A stretch of DNA of 64,000 bases from Bombus terrestris (GCF_910591885.1 NW_025963561.1:868001-932000), one strand, 5' to 3'; positions 13,821 through 29,200 are shown, counted from the first letter of the stretch. The notes: a model not told the origin generated them from the letters alone. A program made the numbers and translations.

Positions 13821-14959
13821 TTATACGTCATATAGTGGTGCAATATAACATTATAGGTCCTATAGTGATGGAATATAACGTTATACATTATAACGTAATA
13901 GTATATAACGTTATACGTCATAACGTAATAATACATAACGTTATACGTCATAACGTAATAGTATATAACGTTATACGTCATATAGTGGTGCAATATAACG
14001 TTATAGGCCTTATAGTGATGGAATATAACGTTATACATTATAACGTAATAGTATATAACGTTATACGTCATAACGTAATAGTACATAACGTTATACGTCA
14101 TAACGTAATAGCATATAACGTTATACGTCATATAGTGGTGCAATATAACGTTATAGGCCTTATAGTGATGGAATATAACGTTATACATTATAACGTAATA
14201 GTATATAACGTTATTCGTCATAACGTAATAGTATATAACGTTATAGGCCTTATAGTAATGGAATATAACGCTATACATTATAACGTAATAGTATATAACA
14301 TTATACGTCATAACGTAATAGTACATAACGTTATACGTCATAACGTAATAGTATATAACGTTATACGTAATAACGTAATAGTATATAACGTTGTACGTCA
14401 TATAGTGGTTGCAATATAACGTTATAGGTCCTATAGTGATGGAATATAACGTTATACATTATAACGTAATAGTATATAACGTTATGCATCATATAGTAAT
14501 GCAACATAACGCTAAACGTTATAACGTAATAGTATAAAACATCGTACGTCATATAGTGATGCGATATAAGGTTATACGTAATAACGTAATAGTATATAAC
14601 GTTTTACGTCATAACGTAATATTATATAACGTTGTACGTCATATAGTGGTGCAATATAACGTTATAGGTCCTGTAGTGATGGAATATAACGTTATACATT
14701 ATAACGTAATAGTATATAACGTTATACGTTATAACGTAATGGTATATAACGTTATACGTCATATAGTGATGAAATATATCGTTATACATCATATAGTGAT
14801 GCAATATAATGTTATACCTCATATTGTGATGCGATATAATTTTATACGTTATAACATAATTGTATACAACGCGATACATCATAACGTAATAGTATATAAT
14901 GTTATACGTCATACAGTGATACAATATATCGTTGAAGGACCGAAAGAGAGGCAATAAAA
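13589..14959 (+). repeat. Core cassette, copy c3 (1,371 bp)
   Basis: Full-length cassette ending in the L unit at 14,930-14,959. It carries the intact A-type unit GTAATAGCATATAACG near 14,100 that is replaced by an inverted patch in c5. It serves here as the reference copy. Confidence 0.92.
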
Positions 14960-15750
14960 CGTTATACGTCATATAGTGATGCGATATAACGTTATACGTC
15001 ATAACGTAATATTATATAACGTTATACGTAATAACGTAATAGTATACAACGCTATACGTCATATAGTGGTGCACTATAACGTTATAGGTCCTACAGTGAT
15101 GGGATATAACGTTATACGTCATATAGTGTTGCAATATATCGTTATACGACCGAAAGAGAGGCAATAAAACATCATACGTCATATAGTGATGCGATATAAC
15201 GTTATACGTAATTACGTAATAGTATATAACGTTATACGCCATATTGTGATGCAATATACCGTTATACGTCCTATAGTTATGCAATACAACGTTATACCTT
15301 ATAACCTAACAATATATGACGTTATACCTTATAACGTAATAGTATACAACGTTATACGTCATATAGTGGTGCAATATAACGTTATAGGCCTTATAGTGAT
15401 GGAATATAACGTTATACATTATAACGTAATAGTATATAACGTTATACGTCATAACGTAATAGTATATAACGTTATGCATCATATAGTAATGCAACATAAC
15501 GCTAAACGTTATAACGTAATAGTATAAAACATCGTACGTCATATAGTGATGCGATATAACGTTATACGTAATAACGTAATAGTATATAACGTTTTGCGTC
15601 ATAACGTAATAGTATATAACGTTCTACGTCATATAGTGGTGCAATGTAACGTTATAGGTCCTATAGTGATGGAATATAACGTTATACATTATAACGTAAT
15701 AGTAAATAACGTTATACGTTATAACGTAATAGTATATAACGTTATACGTC
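14960..15750 (+). repeat. Linker after c3, duplicate of 11,659-12,449
   Basis: Constant offset of 3,301 bp. It includes an L unit (15,140), an H-I-J triad near 15,471-15,560 and the CCTATAGTTATGC unit. It ends where GTATAGTGG opens the truncated cassette c4. Confidence 0.88.
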
Positions 15751-16730
15751 GTATAGTGGTGCAATATAACGTTATAGGCCTTATAGTGATGGAATATAAC
15801 GTTATACATTATAACGTAATAGTATATAACGTTATACGTCATAACGTAATAGTACATAACGTTATACGTCATAACGTAATAGTATATAACGTTATACGTC
15901 ATATAGTGGTGCAATATAACGTTATAGGCCTTATAGTGATGGAATATAACGTTATACATTATAACGTAATAGTATATAACGTTATTCGTCATAACGTAAT
16001 AGTATATAACGTTATAGGCCTTATAGTAATGGAATATAACGCTATACATTATAACGTAATAGTATATAACATTATACGTCATAACGTAATAGTACATAAC
16101 GTTATACGTCATAACGTAATAGTATATAACGTTATACGTAATAACGTAATAGTATATAACGTTGTACGTCATATAGTGGTTGCAATATAACGTTATAGGT
16201 CCTATAGTGATGGAATATAACGTTATACATTATAACGTAATAGTATATAACGTTATGCATCATATAGTAATGCAACATAACGCTAAACGTTATAACGTAA
16301 TAGTATAAAACATCGTACGTCATATAGTGATGCGATATAAGGTTATACGTAATAACGTAATAGTATATAACGTTTTACGTCATAACGTAATATTATATAA
16401 CGTTGTACGTCATATAGTGGTGCAATATAACGTTATAGGTCCTGTAGTGATGGAATATAACGTTATACATTATAACGTAATAGTATATAACGTTATACGT
16501 TATAACGTAATGGTATATAACGTTATGCGTCATATAGTGATGAAATATATCGTTATACATCATATAGTGATGCAATATAATGTTATACCTCATATTGTGA
16601 TGCGATATAATTTTATACGTTATAACATAATTGTATACAACGCGATACATCATAACGTAATAGTATATAATGTTATACGTCATACAGTGATACAATATAT
16701 CGTTGAAGGACCGAAAGAGAGGCAATAAAA
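15751..16730 (+). repeat. Core cassette, copy c4 (5'-truncated)
   Basis: Only the right part of the cassette (about 980 of 1,371 bp) is present, joined to the linker at a B unit near 15,750. The part kept matches c3, including the 31-bp unit (16,170) and the terminal L unit (16,701). A single substitution (ATGCGT for ACGTC near 16,526) is private to this copy. Confidence 0.88.
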
Positions 16731-17580
16731 CGTTATACGTCATATAGTGATGCGATATAACGTTATACGTCATAACGTAATATTATATAACGTTATACGT
16801 AATAACGTAATAGTATACAACGCTATACGTCATATAGTGGTGCACCCTAACGTTATAGGTCCTACAGTGATGGGATATAACGTTATACGTCATATAGTGT
16901 TGCAATATATCGTTAAACGACCGAAAGAGAGGCAATAAAACATCATACGTCATATAGTGATGCGATATAACGTTATACGTAATTACGTAATAGTATATAA
17001 CGTTATACGCCATATTGTGATGCAATATATCGTTATACGTCCTATAGTTATGCAATACAACGTTATACCTTATAACCTTATAGTATATGACGTTGTACGT
17101 CATAACGTAATAGTATACAACGTTATACGTCATATAGTGGTGCAATATAACGATTTGGGCCTTATAGTGATGGAATATAACGTTATACATTATAACGTAA
17201 TAGTATATAACATTATACGTCATAACGTCATAGTATATAACGTTATACGTCATATAGTGATGCAATATATCGTTATACGTCATATAGTGATGCGATATAA
17301 TGTTATACCATATAACCTAATAGTATATAACGTTATACGACATAACGTAATAGAATATAACGTTATGCGTCATACAGTGCTGCAATATAACGTTATAGGT
17401 CTTATAGTGATGGCATATAACGTTATACATTATAACGTAATAGTATATAACGTTTTACGTCATAACGTAATAGTATATAACGTTATACGTCATAACTTAA
17501 TAGTATATAACGTTATACGTCATAACGTAATAGTATATAACGTTAGACGTCATAACGTAATAGTATATAAGGTTATACGT

Positions 17581-18944
17581 CATATAGTGGTGCAATATAA
17601 CGTTATAGGTCTTATAGTGATGGCATATAACGTTATACATTCTAACGTAATAGTATATAACGTTTTACGTCGTAACGTAATAGTATATAACGTTATACGT
17701 CATAACGTAATAGTATATAACGTTATAGGTCATATAGTGGTGCAATATAACGTTATAGGTCTCATAGTGATGGAATATAACGTTATACATTATAACGTAA
17801 TAGTATATAACGTTATACGTCATATAGTGGTGCAATATAACATTATAGGTCCTATAGTGATGGAATATAACGTTATACATTATAACGTAATAGTATATAA
17901 CGTTATACGTCATAACGTAATAATACATAACGTTATACGTCATAACGTAATAGTATATAACGTTATACGTCATATAGTGGTGCAATATAACGTTATAGGC
18001 CTTATAGTGATGGAATATAACGTTATACATTATAACGTAATAGTATATAACGTTATACGTCATAACGTAATAGTACATAACGTTATATTGCACCACTATA
18101 TAACGTTATACGTCATATAGTGGTGCAATATAACGTTATAGGCCTTATAGTGATGGAATATAACGTTATACATTATAACGTAATAGTATATAACGTTATT
18201 CGTCATAACGTAATAGTATATAACGTTATAGGCCTTATAGTAATGGAATATAACGCTATACATTATAACGTAATAGTATATAACATTATACGTCATAACG
18301 TAATAGTACATAACGTTATACGTCATAACGTAATAGTATATAACGTTATACGTAATAACGTAATAGTATATAACGTTGTACGTCATATAGTGGTTGCAAT
18401 ATAACGTTATAGGTCCTATAGTGATGGAATATAACGTTATACATTATAACGTAATAGTATATAACGTTATGCATCATATAGTAATGCAACATAACGCTAA
18501 ACGTTATAACGTAATAGTATAAAACATCGTACGTCATATAGTGATGCGATATAAGGTTATACGTAATAACGTAATAGTATATAACGTTTTACGTCATAAC
18601 GTAATAGTATATAACGTTGTACGTCATATAGTGGTGCAATATAACGTTATAGGTCCTGTAGTGATGGAATATAACGTTATACATTATAACGTAATAGTAT
18701 ATAACGTTATACGTTATAACGTAATGGTATATAACGTTATACGTCATATAGTGATGAAATATATCGTTATACATCATATAGTGATGCAATATAATGTTAT
18801 ACCTCATATTGTGATGCGATATAATTTTATACGTTATAACATAATTGTATACAACGCGATACATCATAACGTAATAGTATATAATGTTATACGTCATACA
18901 GTGATACAATATATCGTTGAAGGACCGAAAGAGAGGCAATAAAA
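17581..18944 (+). repeat. Core cassette, copy c5 (1,364 bp, with inverted patch)
   Basis: Equal to the 1,371-bp cassette minus 7 bp. The whole difference lies at 18,087-18,101, where 22 nt of the normal A unit are replaced by 15 nt of inverted B-unit sequence. The rest follows c3, apart from a few substitutions. Confidence 0.92.
18077..18139. repeat. Perfect inverted repeat: 25-bp arms, 13-nt spacer
   Basis: The left arm is 18,077-18,101 and the right arm 18,115-18,139; the spacer is AACGTTATACGTC. The inner part of the left arm (ATTGCACCACTATAT, 18,087-18,101) is the exact reverse complement of the B unit at 18,115-18,129. In sister cassettes this place holds the ordinary forward ACGTCATAACGTAATAGC stretch. 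It is the only inverted B-unit sequence I found in 64 kb. As single-stranded DNA or RNA it would form a strong hairpin. Confidence 0.97.
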
Positions 18945-21900
18945 CGTTATACGTCATATAGTGATGCGATATAACGTTATACGTCATAACGTAATATTAT
19001 ATAACGTTATACGTAATAACGTAATAGTATACAACGCTATACGTCATATAGTGGTGCACCCTAACGTTATAGGTGCTACAGTGATGGGATATAACGTTAT
19101 ACGTCATATAGTGTTGCAATATATCGTTATACGACCGAAAGAGAGGCAATAAAACATCATACGTCATATAGTGATGCGATATAACGTTATACGTAATAAC
19201 GTAATAGTATATAACGTTATACGCCATATTGTGATGCAATATATCGTTATACGTCCTATAGTTATGCAATACAACGTAATACCTTATAACCTAACAGTAT
19301 ATGACGTTATACCTTATAACGTAATAGTATACAACGTTATACGTCATATAGTGGTGCAATATAACGATTTGGGCCTTATAGTGATGGAATATAACGTTAT
19401 ACATTATAACGTAATAGTATATAACATTATACGTCATAACGTCATAGTATATAACGTTATACGTCATATAGTGATGCAATATATCGTTATACGTCATATA
19501 GTGATGCGATATAATGTTATACCATATAACCTAATAGTATATAACGTTATACGACATAACGTAATAGAATATAACGTTATAGGTTATAACGTAATAGAAT
19601 ATAACGTTATTGGTTATAACGTAATAGTATATAACGTTATACGTCATATAGTGATGCAATATATCGTTATACGTCATATAGTGAGGAGATTAAACGTTAT
19701 AGGCCCTATAGTGATGGAATATAACGTTATACATTCTGACGTAATAGCATATAACGTTATATGTCATAACGTAATAGTATATAACCTTATACATCATATA
19801 GTGATGCAATATAACGTTAAACGTTATAACGTAATAGTATATAACGTTATACGTCATATAGTGATGCAATATATCGTTATACGTCATATAGTGATGCAAT
19901 ATAATGTTATACCTCATATTGTGATGCGATATAATTTTATACGTTATAACATACTTGTATACAACGCGATACGTCATAACGTAATAGTATATAACGTTAT
20001 ACGTCATACAGTGATGCAATATCTTGTTATACGACCGAAAGAGAGGCAATAAAACGTTATACGTCATATAGTGATGCGATATAACGTTATACGTCATAAC
20101 GTAATAGTATAAAACATCGTACGTCATATAGTGATGCGATATAACGTTAAACGTAATAACGTAATGGTATATAACGCTTTACGTCATATAGTGGTGCACT
20201 ATAACGTTATAGGTCCTACAGTGATGTAATATAACGTTATACATTATAACGTAATAGTATATAACGTTATACGTCATAACGTAAAAGTATATAACGTTAT
20301 GCATCATATAGTACTGCAATATAACGGTAAACGTTATAACGTAATAGTATAAAACATCGCACGTCGTATAGTGATGCGATATAACGTTATACGTAATAAC
20401 GTAATGGTACATAACGCTATACGTCATATAGTGGTGCACTATAACGTTATAGGTCCTACAGTGATGGAATATAACGTTATACATTATAACGTAATAGCAT
20501 ATAACGTTATACGCCATATAGTGATGCAATATGTCGGTATACGTCCTATAGTTATGCAATACAAAGTTATACCTTGTAATCTAATAGTATATGACGTTAT
20601 ACCTTACAATGTAATAGTATATAACGTTATACATAATATAGTGATGCAATATATCGTTATACGTCATATAGTGATGCGATATAACGTTATAGGTCCTATA
20701 GTGATGGAATATAACGTTATAGTATAAAACGTAATAATACATAACGTTATACGTAATAACGTAAGAGTATATAACGTTATACGTCATATAGTGGTGCAAT
20801 ATAACGTTATAGGCCTTATAGTGATGGAATATAACGTTATACATTATAACGTAATAGTATATAACGTTATACGTCATATAGTGGTTGCAATATAACGTTA
20901 TAGGTCCTATAGTGATGGAATATAACGTTATACATTATAACGTAATAGTACATAAAGTTATACGACATAACGTAATAGAATATAACGTTATAGGTTATAA
21001 CGTAATAGTATATAACGTTATACCTCATATTGTGATGCGATATAACTATATACGTTATAACATAATTGTATATAACGTGATACGTCATAACGTAATAGTA
21101 TATAACGTTATACGTCATATAGTGTTGCAATATATCGTTATACGACCGAAAGAGAGGCAATAAAACGTCATACGTCATATAGTGATGCGATATAACGTTA
21201 TACGTAATTACGTAATAGTATATAACGTTATACGCCATATTGTGATGCAATATATCGTAATACGTCCTATAGTTATGCAATACAACGTTATACCTTATAA
21301 CCTAACAATATATGACGTTATACCTTATAACGTAATAGTATACAACGTTATACGTCATGTAGTGGTGCAATATAACGTTATAGGCATTATAGTGATGGAA
21401 TATAACGTTATACATTATAACGTATTAGTATATAACGTTATACGTCATAACGTAATAGTATATAACGTTATGCATCATATAGTAATGCAACATAACGCTA
21501 AACGTTATGACGTAATAGTATAAAACATCGTACGTCATATAGTGATGCGATATGACGTTATACGTAATAACGTAATAGTATATAACGTTTTACGTCATAA
21601 CGTAATAGTATATAACGTTCTACGTCATATAGTGGTGCTATGTAACGTTATAGGTCCTATAGTGATGGAATATAACGTTACACATTATAACCTAATAGTA
21701 AATAACGTTATACGTTATAACGTATTAGCATATAACGTTATACGTCATATAGTGATGCAATATATCGTTATACGTCATATAGTGATGCGATATAATGTTA
21801 TACCATATAACCTAATACTATATAACGTTATACGACATAACGTAATAGAATATAACGTTATAGGTTATAACGTAATAGTATATAACGTTATACGTCATAT

Positions 21901-22615
21901 AGTGATGCAATATATCGTTATACGTCATATAGTGAGGAGATTAAACGTTATAGGCCCTATAGTGATGGAATATAACGTTATACATTCTGACGTAATAGCA
22001 TATAACGTTATATGTCATAACGTAATAGTATATAACCTTATACATCATATAGTGATGCAATATAACGTTAAACGTTATAACGTAATAGTATATAACGTTA
22101 TACGTCATATAGTGATGCGATATAACGTTATACGTCATAACGTAATAGTATTAAACATCGTACGTCATATAGTGATGCGATATAACGTTAAACGTAATAA
22201 CGTAATGGTATATAACGCTATTCGTCATATAGTGGTGCACTATAACGTTATAGGTCCTACAGCGATGGAATACAACGTTATACATTATAACGCAATAGTA
22301 CATAACGTTATACGTCATAACGTAATAGTGTATAACGTTATACGTCATATAGTGGTGCAATATAACGTTATAGGCCTTATAGTGATGGAATATAACGTTA
22401 TACATTATAACGTAATAGTATATAACGTTATACGTCATAACGTAATAATATATAACGCTATACATCATATAGTAATGCAACATAACGCTAAACGTTATAA
22501 CGTAATAGTATAAAACATCGCACGTCATATAGTGATGCGACATAACGTTATACGTAATAACGTAATAGTATATAACGTTTTACGTCATAACGTAATAGTA
22601 TATAACGTTGTACGT
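18945..22615 (+). repeat. Mosaic satellite between c5 and long-segment copy 2
   Basis: Mixed units. A block with the rare GAGGAGATTAAACG unit near 19,683 recurs near 21,934 (offset 2,251) and again, alone, near 59,503. L units lie at 19,125, 20,025 (with CTTGTTATACGACC) and 21,136. The last part repeats the H-I-J-E-F-G-C-D order with 240-bp spacing (22,532 to 22,772). No coding or unique sequence is seen. Confidence 0.85.
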
Positions 22616-22661
22616 CATATAGTGGTGCAATATAACGTTATAGGTCCTATAGTGATGGAAT

Positions 22662-22701
22662 ATAACGTTATACATTATAACGTTATAATGTATAACGTTA
22701 T
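22662..22701. repeat. 40-bp perfect palindrome
   Basis: The left half, ending CATTATAAC, is the exact reverse complement of the right half, starting GTTATAATG; the centre lies between 22,681 and 22,682. The copy-1 equivalent (47-86) reads GTAATAATATATAACG in the right half, so just two substitutions made the palindrome perfect. It lies in the D unit between a C and an H unit. Confidence 0.97.
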
Positions 22702-24865
22702 GCATCATATAGTAATGCAACATAACGCTAAACGTTATAACGTAATAGTATAAAACATCGCACGTCATATAGTGATGCGACATAACGTTATACGTAATAA
22801 CGTAATAGTATATAACGTTTTACGTCATAACGTAATAGTATATAACGTTGTACGTCATATAGTGGTGCAATATAACGTTATAGGTCCTATAGTGATGGAA
22901 TATAACGTTATACATTATAACGTAATAGTATATAACGTTATTCGTTATAACGTAATAGTATATAACGTTATGCATCATATAGTAATGCAACATAACGCTA
23001 AACGTTATAACGTAATAGTATAAAACATCGCACGTCATATAGTGATGCGATATAACGTTATACGTAAGAACGTAATAGTATATAACGTTTTACGTCATAA
23101 CGTAATAGTATATAACGTTGTACGTCATATAGGTGTGCAATATAACGTTATAGGTCCTATAGTTATGGAATATAACGTTATACATTATAACGTAATAGTA
23201 TATAACGTTATACGTTATAACGTAATAGTATATAACGTTATACGTCATATGGTGGTGCAATATATCGTTATACGTCATATAGTGATGCAATATAATGTTA
23301 TACCTCATATTGTGATGCGATATAATTTTATACGTTATAACATAATTGTATACAACGCGATACGTCATAACGTAATAGTATATAATGTTATACGTCATAC
23401 AGTGATGCAATATATCGTTATACGACCGAAAGAGAGGCAATAAAACGTTATACGTCATATAGTGATGCGATATAACGTTATACGTCATAACGTAATAGTA
23501 TATAACGTTATACGTAATAACGTAATAGTATACAACGCTATACGTCATATAGTGGTGCACTATAACGTTATAGGTCCTACAGTGATGGGATATTACGTTA
23601 TACGTCATATAGTGGTGCATTATAACGTTAAACGTTATAACGTAATACTATAAAACATCGTACGTCATATAGTGATGCGATATAACGTTAAACGTAATAA
23701 CGTAATGGTATATAACGCTATACGTCATATAGTGGTGCACTACAACGTTATAGGTCCCACAGTGGTGGAATATAACGTTATACATTATAACGTAATAGTA
23801 TATAACGTTAAACGCCATATAGTGATGCAATATATCGTTATACGTCATATAGTGATGCGATATAACGTTATAGGTCCTATAGTGATGGAATATAACGTTA
23901 TACATTATAACGTAATAGTATATAACGTTTTACGTCGTAACGTAATAGTATATAACGTTATACGTCATAACGTAATAGTATATAACGTTATAGGTCATAT
24001 AGTGGTGCAATATAACGTTATAGGTCTCATAGTGATGGAATATAACGTTATACATTATAACGTAATAGTATATAACGTTATACGCCATATAGTGATGCAA
24101 TATGTCGTTATACGTCCTATAGTTATGCAATACAAAGTTATACCTTGTAATCTAATAGTATATGACGTTTTACCGTACAATGTAATAGTATATAACGTTA
24201 TACGTCATATAGTGATGCAATATATCGTTATACGTCATACAGTGATGCGATATAACGTTATAGGTCCTATAGTGATGGAATATAACGTTATAGTATAAAA
24301 CGTAATAATACATAACGTTATATGTCATAACGTAATAGTATATACCGTTATACGTCATATAGTGGTGCAATATAACGTTATAGGCCTTAGAGTGATGGAA
24401 TATAACGTTATACATTATAACGTAATAGTATATAACGTTATACGTCATAACGTAATAGTATATAACGTTATAGGTCTTATAGTGATGGAATATAACGTTA
24501 TACATTATAACGTAATAGTATATACCGTTATACGTCATAACGTAATAGTATATAACGTTATACGTCATATAGTGGTGCAATATAACGTTTTAGGTCTCAT
24601 AGTGATGGAATATAACGTTATACATTATAACGTAATAGTATATAACGTTATACGCCATAACGTAATAGTATGTAACGTTATACGTCATATAGTGATGCAA
24701 TATATCGTTATACGTCATATAGTGATGCGATATTATGTTATATCATATAACCTAATAGTATATAACGTTATACGTCATAACTTAATAGTATATAACGTTA
24801 TACGTCATAACGTAATAGTATATAACGTTAGACGTCATAACGTAATAGTATATAAGGTTATACGT

Positions 24866-26236
24866 CATATAGTGGTGCAATATAACGTTATAGGTCTTAT
24901 AGTGATGGCATATAACGTTATACATTCTAACGTAATAGTATATAACGTTTTACGTCGTAACGTAATAGTATATAACGTTATACGTCATAACGTAATAGTA
25001 TATAACGTTATAGGTCATATAGTGGTGCAATATAACGTTATAGGTCTCATAGTGATGGAATATAACGTTATACATTATAACGTAATAGTATATAACGTTA
25101 TACGTCATATAGTGGTGCAATATAACGTTATACGTCCTATAGTGATGGAATATAACGTTATACATTATAACGTAATAGTATATAACGTTATACGTCATAA
25201 CGTAATAATACATAACGTTATACGTCATAACGTAATAGTATATAACGTTATACGTCATATAGTGGTGCAATATAACGTTATAGGCCTTATAGTGATGGAA
25301 TATAACGTTATACATTATAACGTAATAGTATATAACGTTATACGTCATAACGTAATAGTACATAACGTTATACGTCATAACGTAATAGCATATAACGTTA
25401 TACGTCATATAGTGGTGCAATATAACGTTATAGGCCTTATAGTGATGGAATATAACGTTATACATTATAACGTAATAGTATATAACGTTATTCGTCATAA
25501 CGTAATAGTATATAACGTTATAGGCCTTATAGTAATGGAATATAACGCTATACATTATAACGTAATAGTATATAACATTATACGTCATAACGTAATAGTA
25601 CATAACGTTATACGTCATAACGTAATAGTATATAACGTTATACGTAATAACGTAATAGTATATAACGTTGTACGTCATATAGTGGTTGCAATATAACGTT
25701 ATAGGTCCTATAGTGATGGAATATAACGTTATACATTATAACGTAATAGTATATAACGTTATGCATCATATAGTAATGCAACATAACGCTAAACGTTATA
25801 ACGTAATAGTATAAAACATCGTACGTCATATAGTGATGCGATATAAGGTTATACGTAATAACGTAATAGTATATAACGTTTTACGTCATAACGTAATATT
25901 ATATAACGTTGTACGTCATATAGTGGTGCAATATAACGTTATAGGTCCTGTAGTGATGGAATATAACGTTATACATTATAACGTAATAGTATATAACGTT
26001 ATACGTTATAACGTAATGGTATATAACGTTATACGTCATATAGTGATGAAATATATCGTTATACATCATATAGTGATGCAATATAATGTTATACCTCATA
26101 TTGTGATGCGATATAATTTTATACGTTATAACATAATTGTATACAACGCGATACATCATAACGTAATAGTATATAATGTTATACGTCATACAGTGATACA
26201 ATATATCGTTGAAGGACCGAAAGAGAGGCAATAAAA
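24866..26236 (+). repeat. Core cassette, copy c6 (1,371 bp)
   Basis: Full-length, inside long-segment copy 2. The C unit that reads CATTATAGGTCC in c1-c3 reads CGTTATACGTCC here, near 25,125. Confidence 0.9.
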
Positions 26237-29200
26237 CGTTATACGTCATATAGTGATGCGATATAACGTTATACGTCATAACGTAATAGTATATAACGTT
26301 ATACGTAATAACGCAATGGTATACAACGCTATACGTCATATAGTGGTGCACTATAACGTTATAGGTCCTACAGTGATGGGATATTACGTTATACGTCATA
26401 TAGTGGTGCATTATAACGTTGAACGTTATAACGTAATACTATAAAACATCGTACGTCATATAGTGATGCGATATAACGTTAAACGTAATAACGTAATGGT
26501 ATATAACGCTATACGTCATATAGTGGTGCACTATAGCGTTATAGGTCCTACAGTGATGGAATGTAACGTTATACATTATAACGTAATAGTATATAACGTT
26601 ATACGCCATATAGTGATGCAATATATCGTTATACGTCATATATTGATGCGATATAACGTTATAGGTCCTATTGTGATGGAATATAACGTTATAGTATATA
26701 ACGTAAGAGTACATAACGTTATACGTCATAACGTAATAGTATATAACGTTATACGTCATATAGTGTTGCAATATCACGTTAAAGGCCTTATAGTGATGGA
26801 ATATAACGTTAAACATTATAACGTAATAGTATATAACGTATACGTCATAACGTAATAGTATATAACGTTAGACGTCATAACGTAATAGTATATAACTTTA
26901 TACGTCATATAGTGGTGCAATATAACGTTATAGGCCTTATAGTGATGGAATATAACGTTATACATTATAACGTAATAGTATATAACGTTATACGTCATAA
27001 CGTAATAGTACATAACGTTATACGTCATAACGTAATAGTATATAACGTTATACGTCATAACTTAATAGTATATAACGTTATACGCCATAACGTAATAGTA
27101 TATAACGTTAGACGTCATAACGTAATAGTATATAACTTTATACGTCATATAGTGGTGCAATATAACGTTATAGGTCTTATAGTGATGGCATATAACGCTA
27201 TACATTATAACGTAATAGTATATAACGTTTTACGTCGTAACGTAATAGTATATAACGTTATACGTCATAACGTAATAGTATATAACGTTATAGGTCATAT
27301 AGTGGTGCAATATAACGTTATAGGTCTCATAGTGATGGAATATAACGTTATACATTATGACGTAATAGTATATAACGTTATACGTCATATAGTGGTGCAA
27401 TATAACGTTATTGGTCCTATAGTGATGGAATATAACGTTATACATTATAACGTAATAGTATATAACGTTATACGTCATAACGTAATAGTATATAACGTTA
27501 TATGTCATATAGTGATGCAATATATCGTTATACGTCATATAGTGATGCCCTATAACGTTATAGGTCCTATAGTGATGGAATATAACGTTATAGTATAAAA
27601 CGTAATATTACATAAAGTTATACGTCATAACGTAATAGTATATAACGTTATACGTCATATAGTGGTGCAATATAACGTTATAGGCCTTATAGTGATGGAA
27701 TATAACGTTATACATTATAACGTAATAGTATATAACGTTATACGTCATAACGTAATAGTACATAACGTTATACGTCATAACGTAATAGTATATAACGTTA
27801 TACGTCATATAGTGGTGCAATATAACGTTATAGGCCTTATAGTGATGGAATATAACGTTATACATTATAACGTAATAGTATATAACGTTATACGTCATAA
27901 CGTAATAGTATATATAGCGTTATAGGCCTTATAGTGATGGAATATAACGTTATACATTATAACGTAATAGTATATAACATTATACGTCATAACGTAATAG
28001 TACATAACGTTATACGTAATAACGTAATAGTATATAACGTTATACGTCATATAGTGGTTGCAATATAACGTTATAGGTCCTATAGTGGTGGAATATAACG
28101 TTATACATTATAACGTAATAATATATAACGTTATGCATCATATAGTAATGCAACATAACGCTAAACGTTATAACGTAATACTATAAAACATCGTACGTCA
28201 TATAGTGATGCGATATAACGTTATACGTAATAACGTAATAGTATATAACGTTATACGTCATATAGTGATGCGATATAACGTTATACGTAATAACGTAATA
28301 GTATATAACGTTATACGCCATATTGTGATGCAATATATCGTTGTACGTCCTATAGTTATGCAATACAACGTTATACCTTATAACCTAACAATATATGGCG
28401 TTATACCTTATAACGTAATAGTATACAACGTTATACGTCATACAGTGGTGCAATATAACGTTATAGGCCTTATAGTGATGGAATATAACGTTATACATTA
28501 TAACGTAATAGTATATAACGTTATACGTCATAACGTAATAGTATATAACGTTATGCATCATATAGTAATGCAACATAACGCTAAACGTTATAACGTAATA
28601 GTATAAAATATCGTACGTCATATAGTGATGCGTATAACGTTATACGTAATAACGTAATAGAATATAACGTTTTACGTCATAACGTAATAGTATATAACGT
28701 TCTACGTCATATAGTGGTGCAATGTAACGTTATAGGTCCTATAGTGATGGAATATAACGTTATACATTATAACGTAATAATATATAACGTTATGCATCAT
28801 ATAGTAATGCAACATAACGCTAAACGTTATAACGCAATAGTATAAAACATCGTACGTCATATAGTGATGCGATATAACGTTATACGTAATAACGTAATAG
28901 TGTATAACGTTTTACGTCATAACGTAATCGTATATAACGTTGTACGTCATATAGTGGTGCAATATAACGTTATAGGTCCTATAGTGATGGAATATAACGT
29001 CATACATTATAACGTAATAGTATATAACGTTATACGTTATAACGTAATAGTATATAACGATATACGTAATAACGTAATAGTATATAACGCTATACGTCAT
29101 ATAGTGGTGCACTATAACGTTATAGGTCCTACAGTTATGGAATATAACGTTATACGTCATATAGTGGTGCAATATAACGTTAAACGTTATAACGTAATAG

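Larger units (their letters stand above)
12709..14959 (+). repeat. 2,251-bp block, sister of 16,911-18,944
   Basis: It runs from one L unit to the next cassette-type L unit and includes cassette c3. The sister block is 2,034 bp. The 217-bp difference is exactly one 210-bp subunit (three copies here, two there) plus the net 7-bp loss at the inverted patch at 18.09 kb. That exact accounting makes the shared origin secure. Confidence 0.9.
16911..18944 (+). repeat. 2,034-bp block, sister of 12,709-14,959
   Basis: L unit to cassette-type L unit, containing cassette c5. It lacks one 210-bp subunit and 7 bp relative to its sister. It also shares CGATTTGGGCC and the following units up to about 17,340 with 19,125-19,554 (offset 2,214). 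Confidence 0.9.

Noticed and set aside
18077..18139. Hairpin at 18.09 kb as a transcription terminator or a small structured RNA gene
   Set aside because: There is no U-tract, promoter or flanking gene, and the arms are explained fully by inverted satellite sequence.
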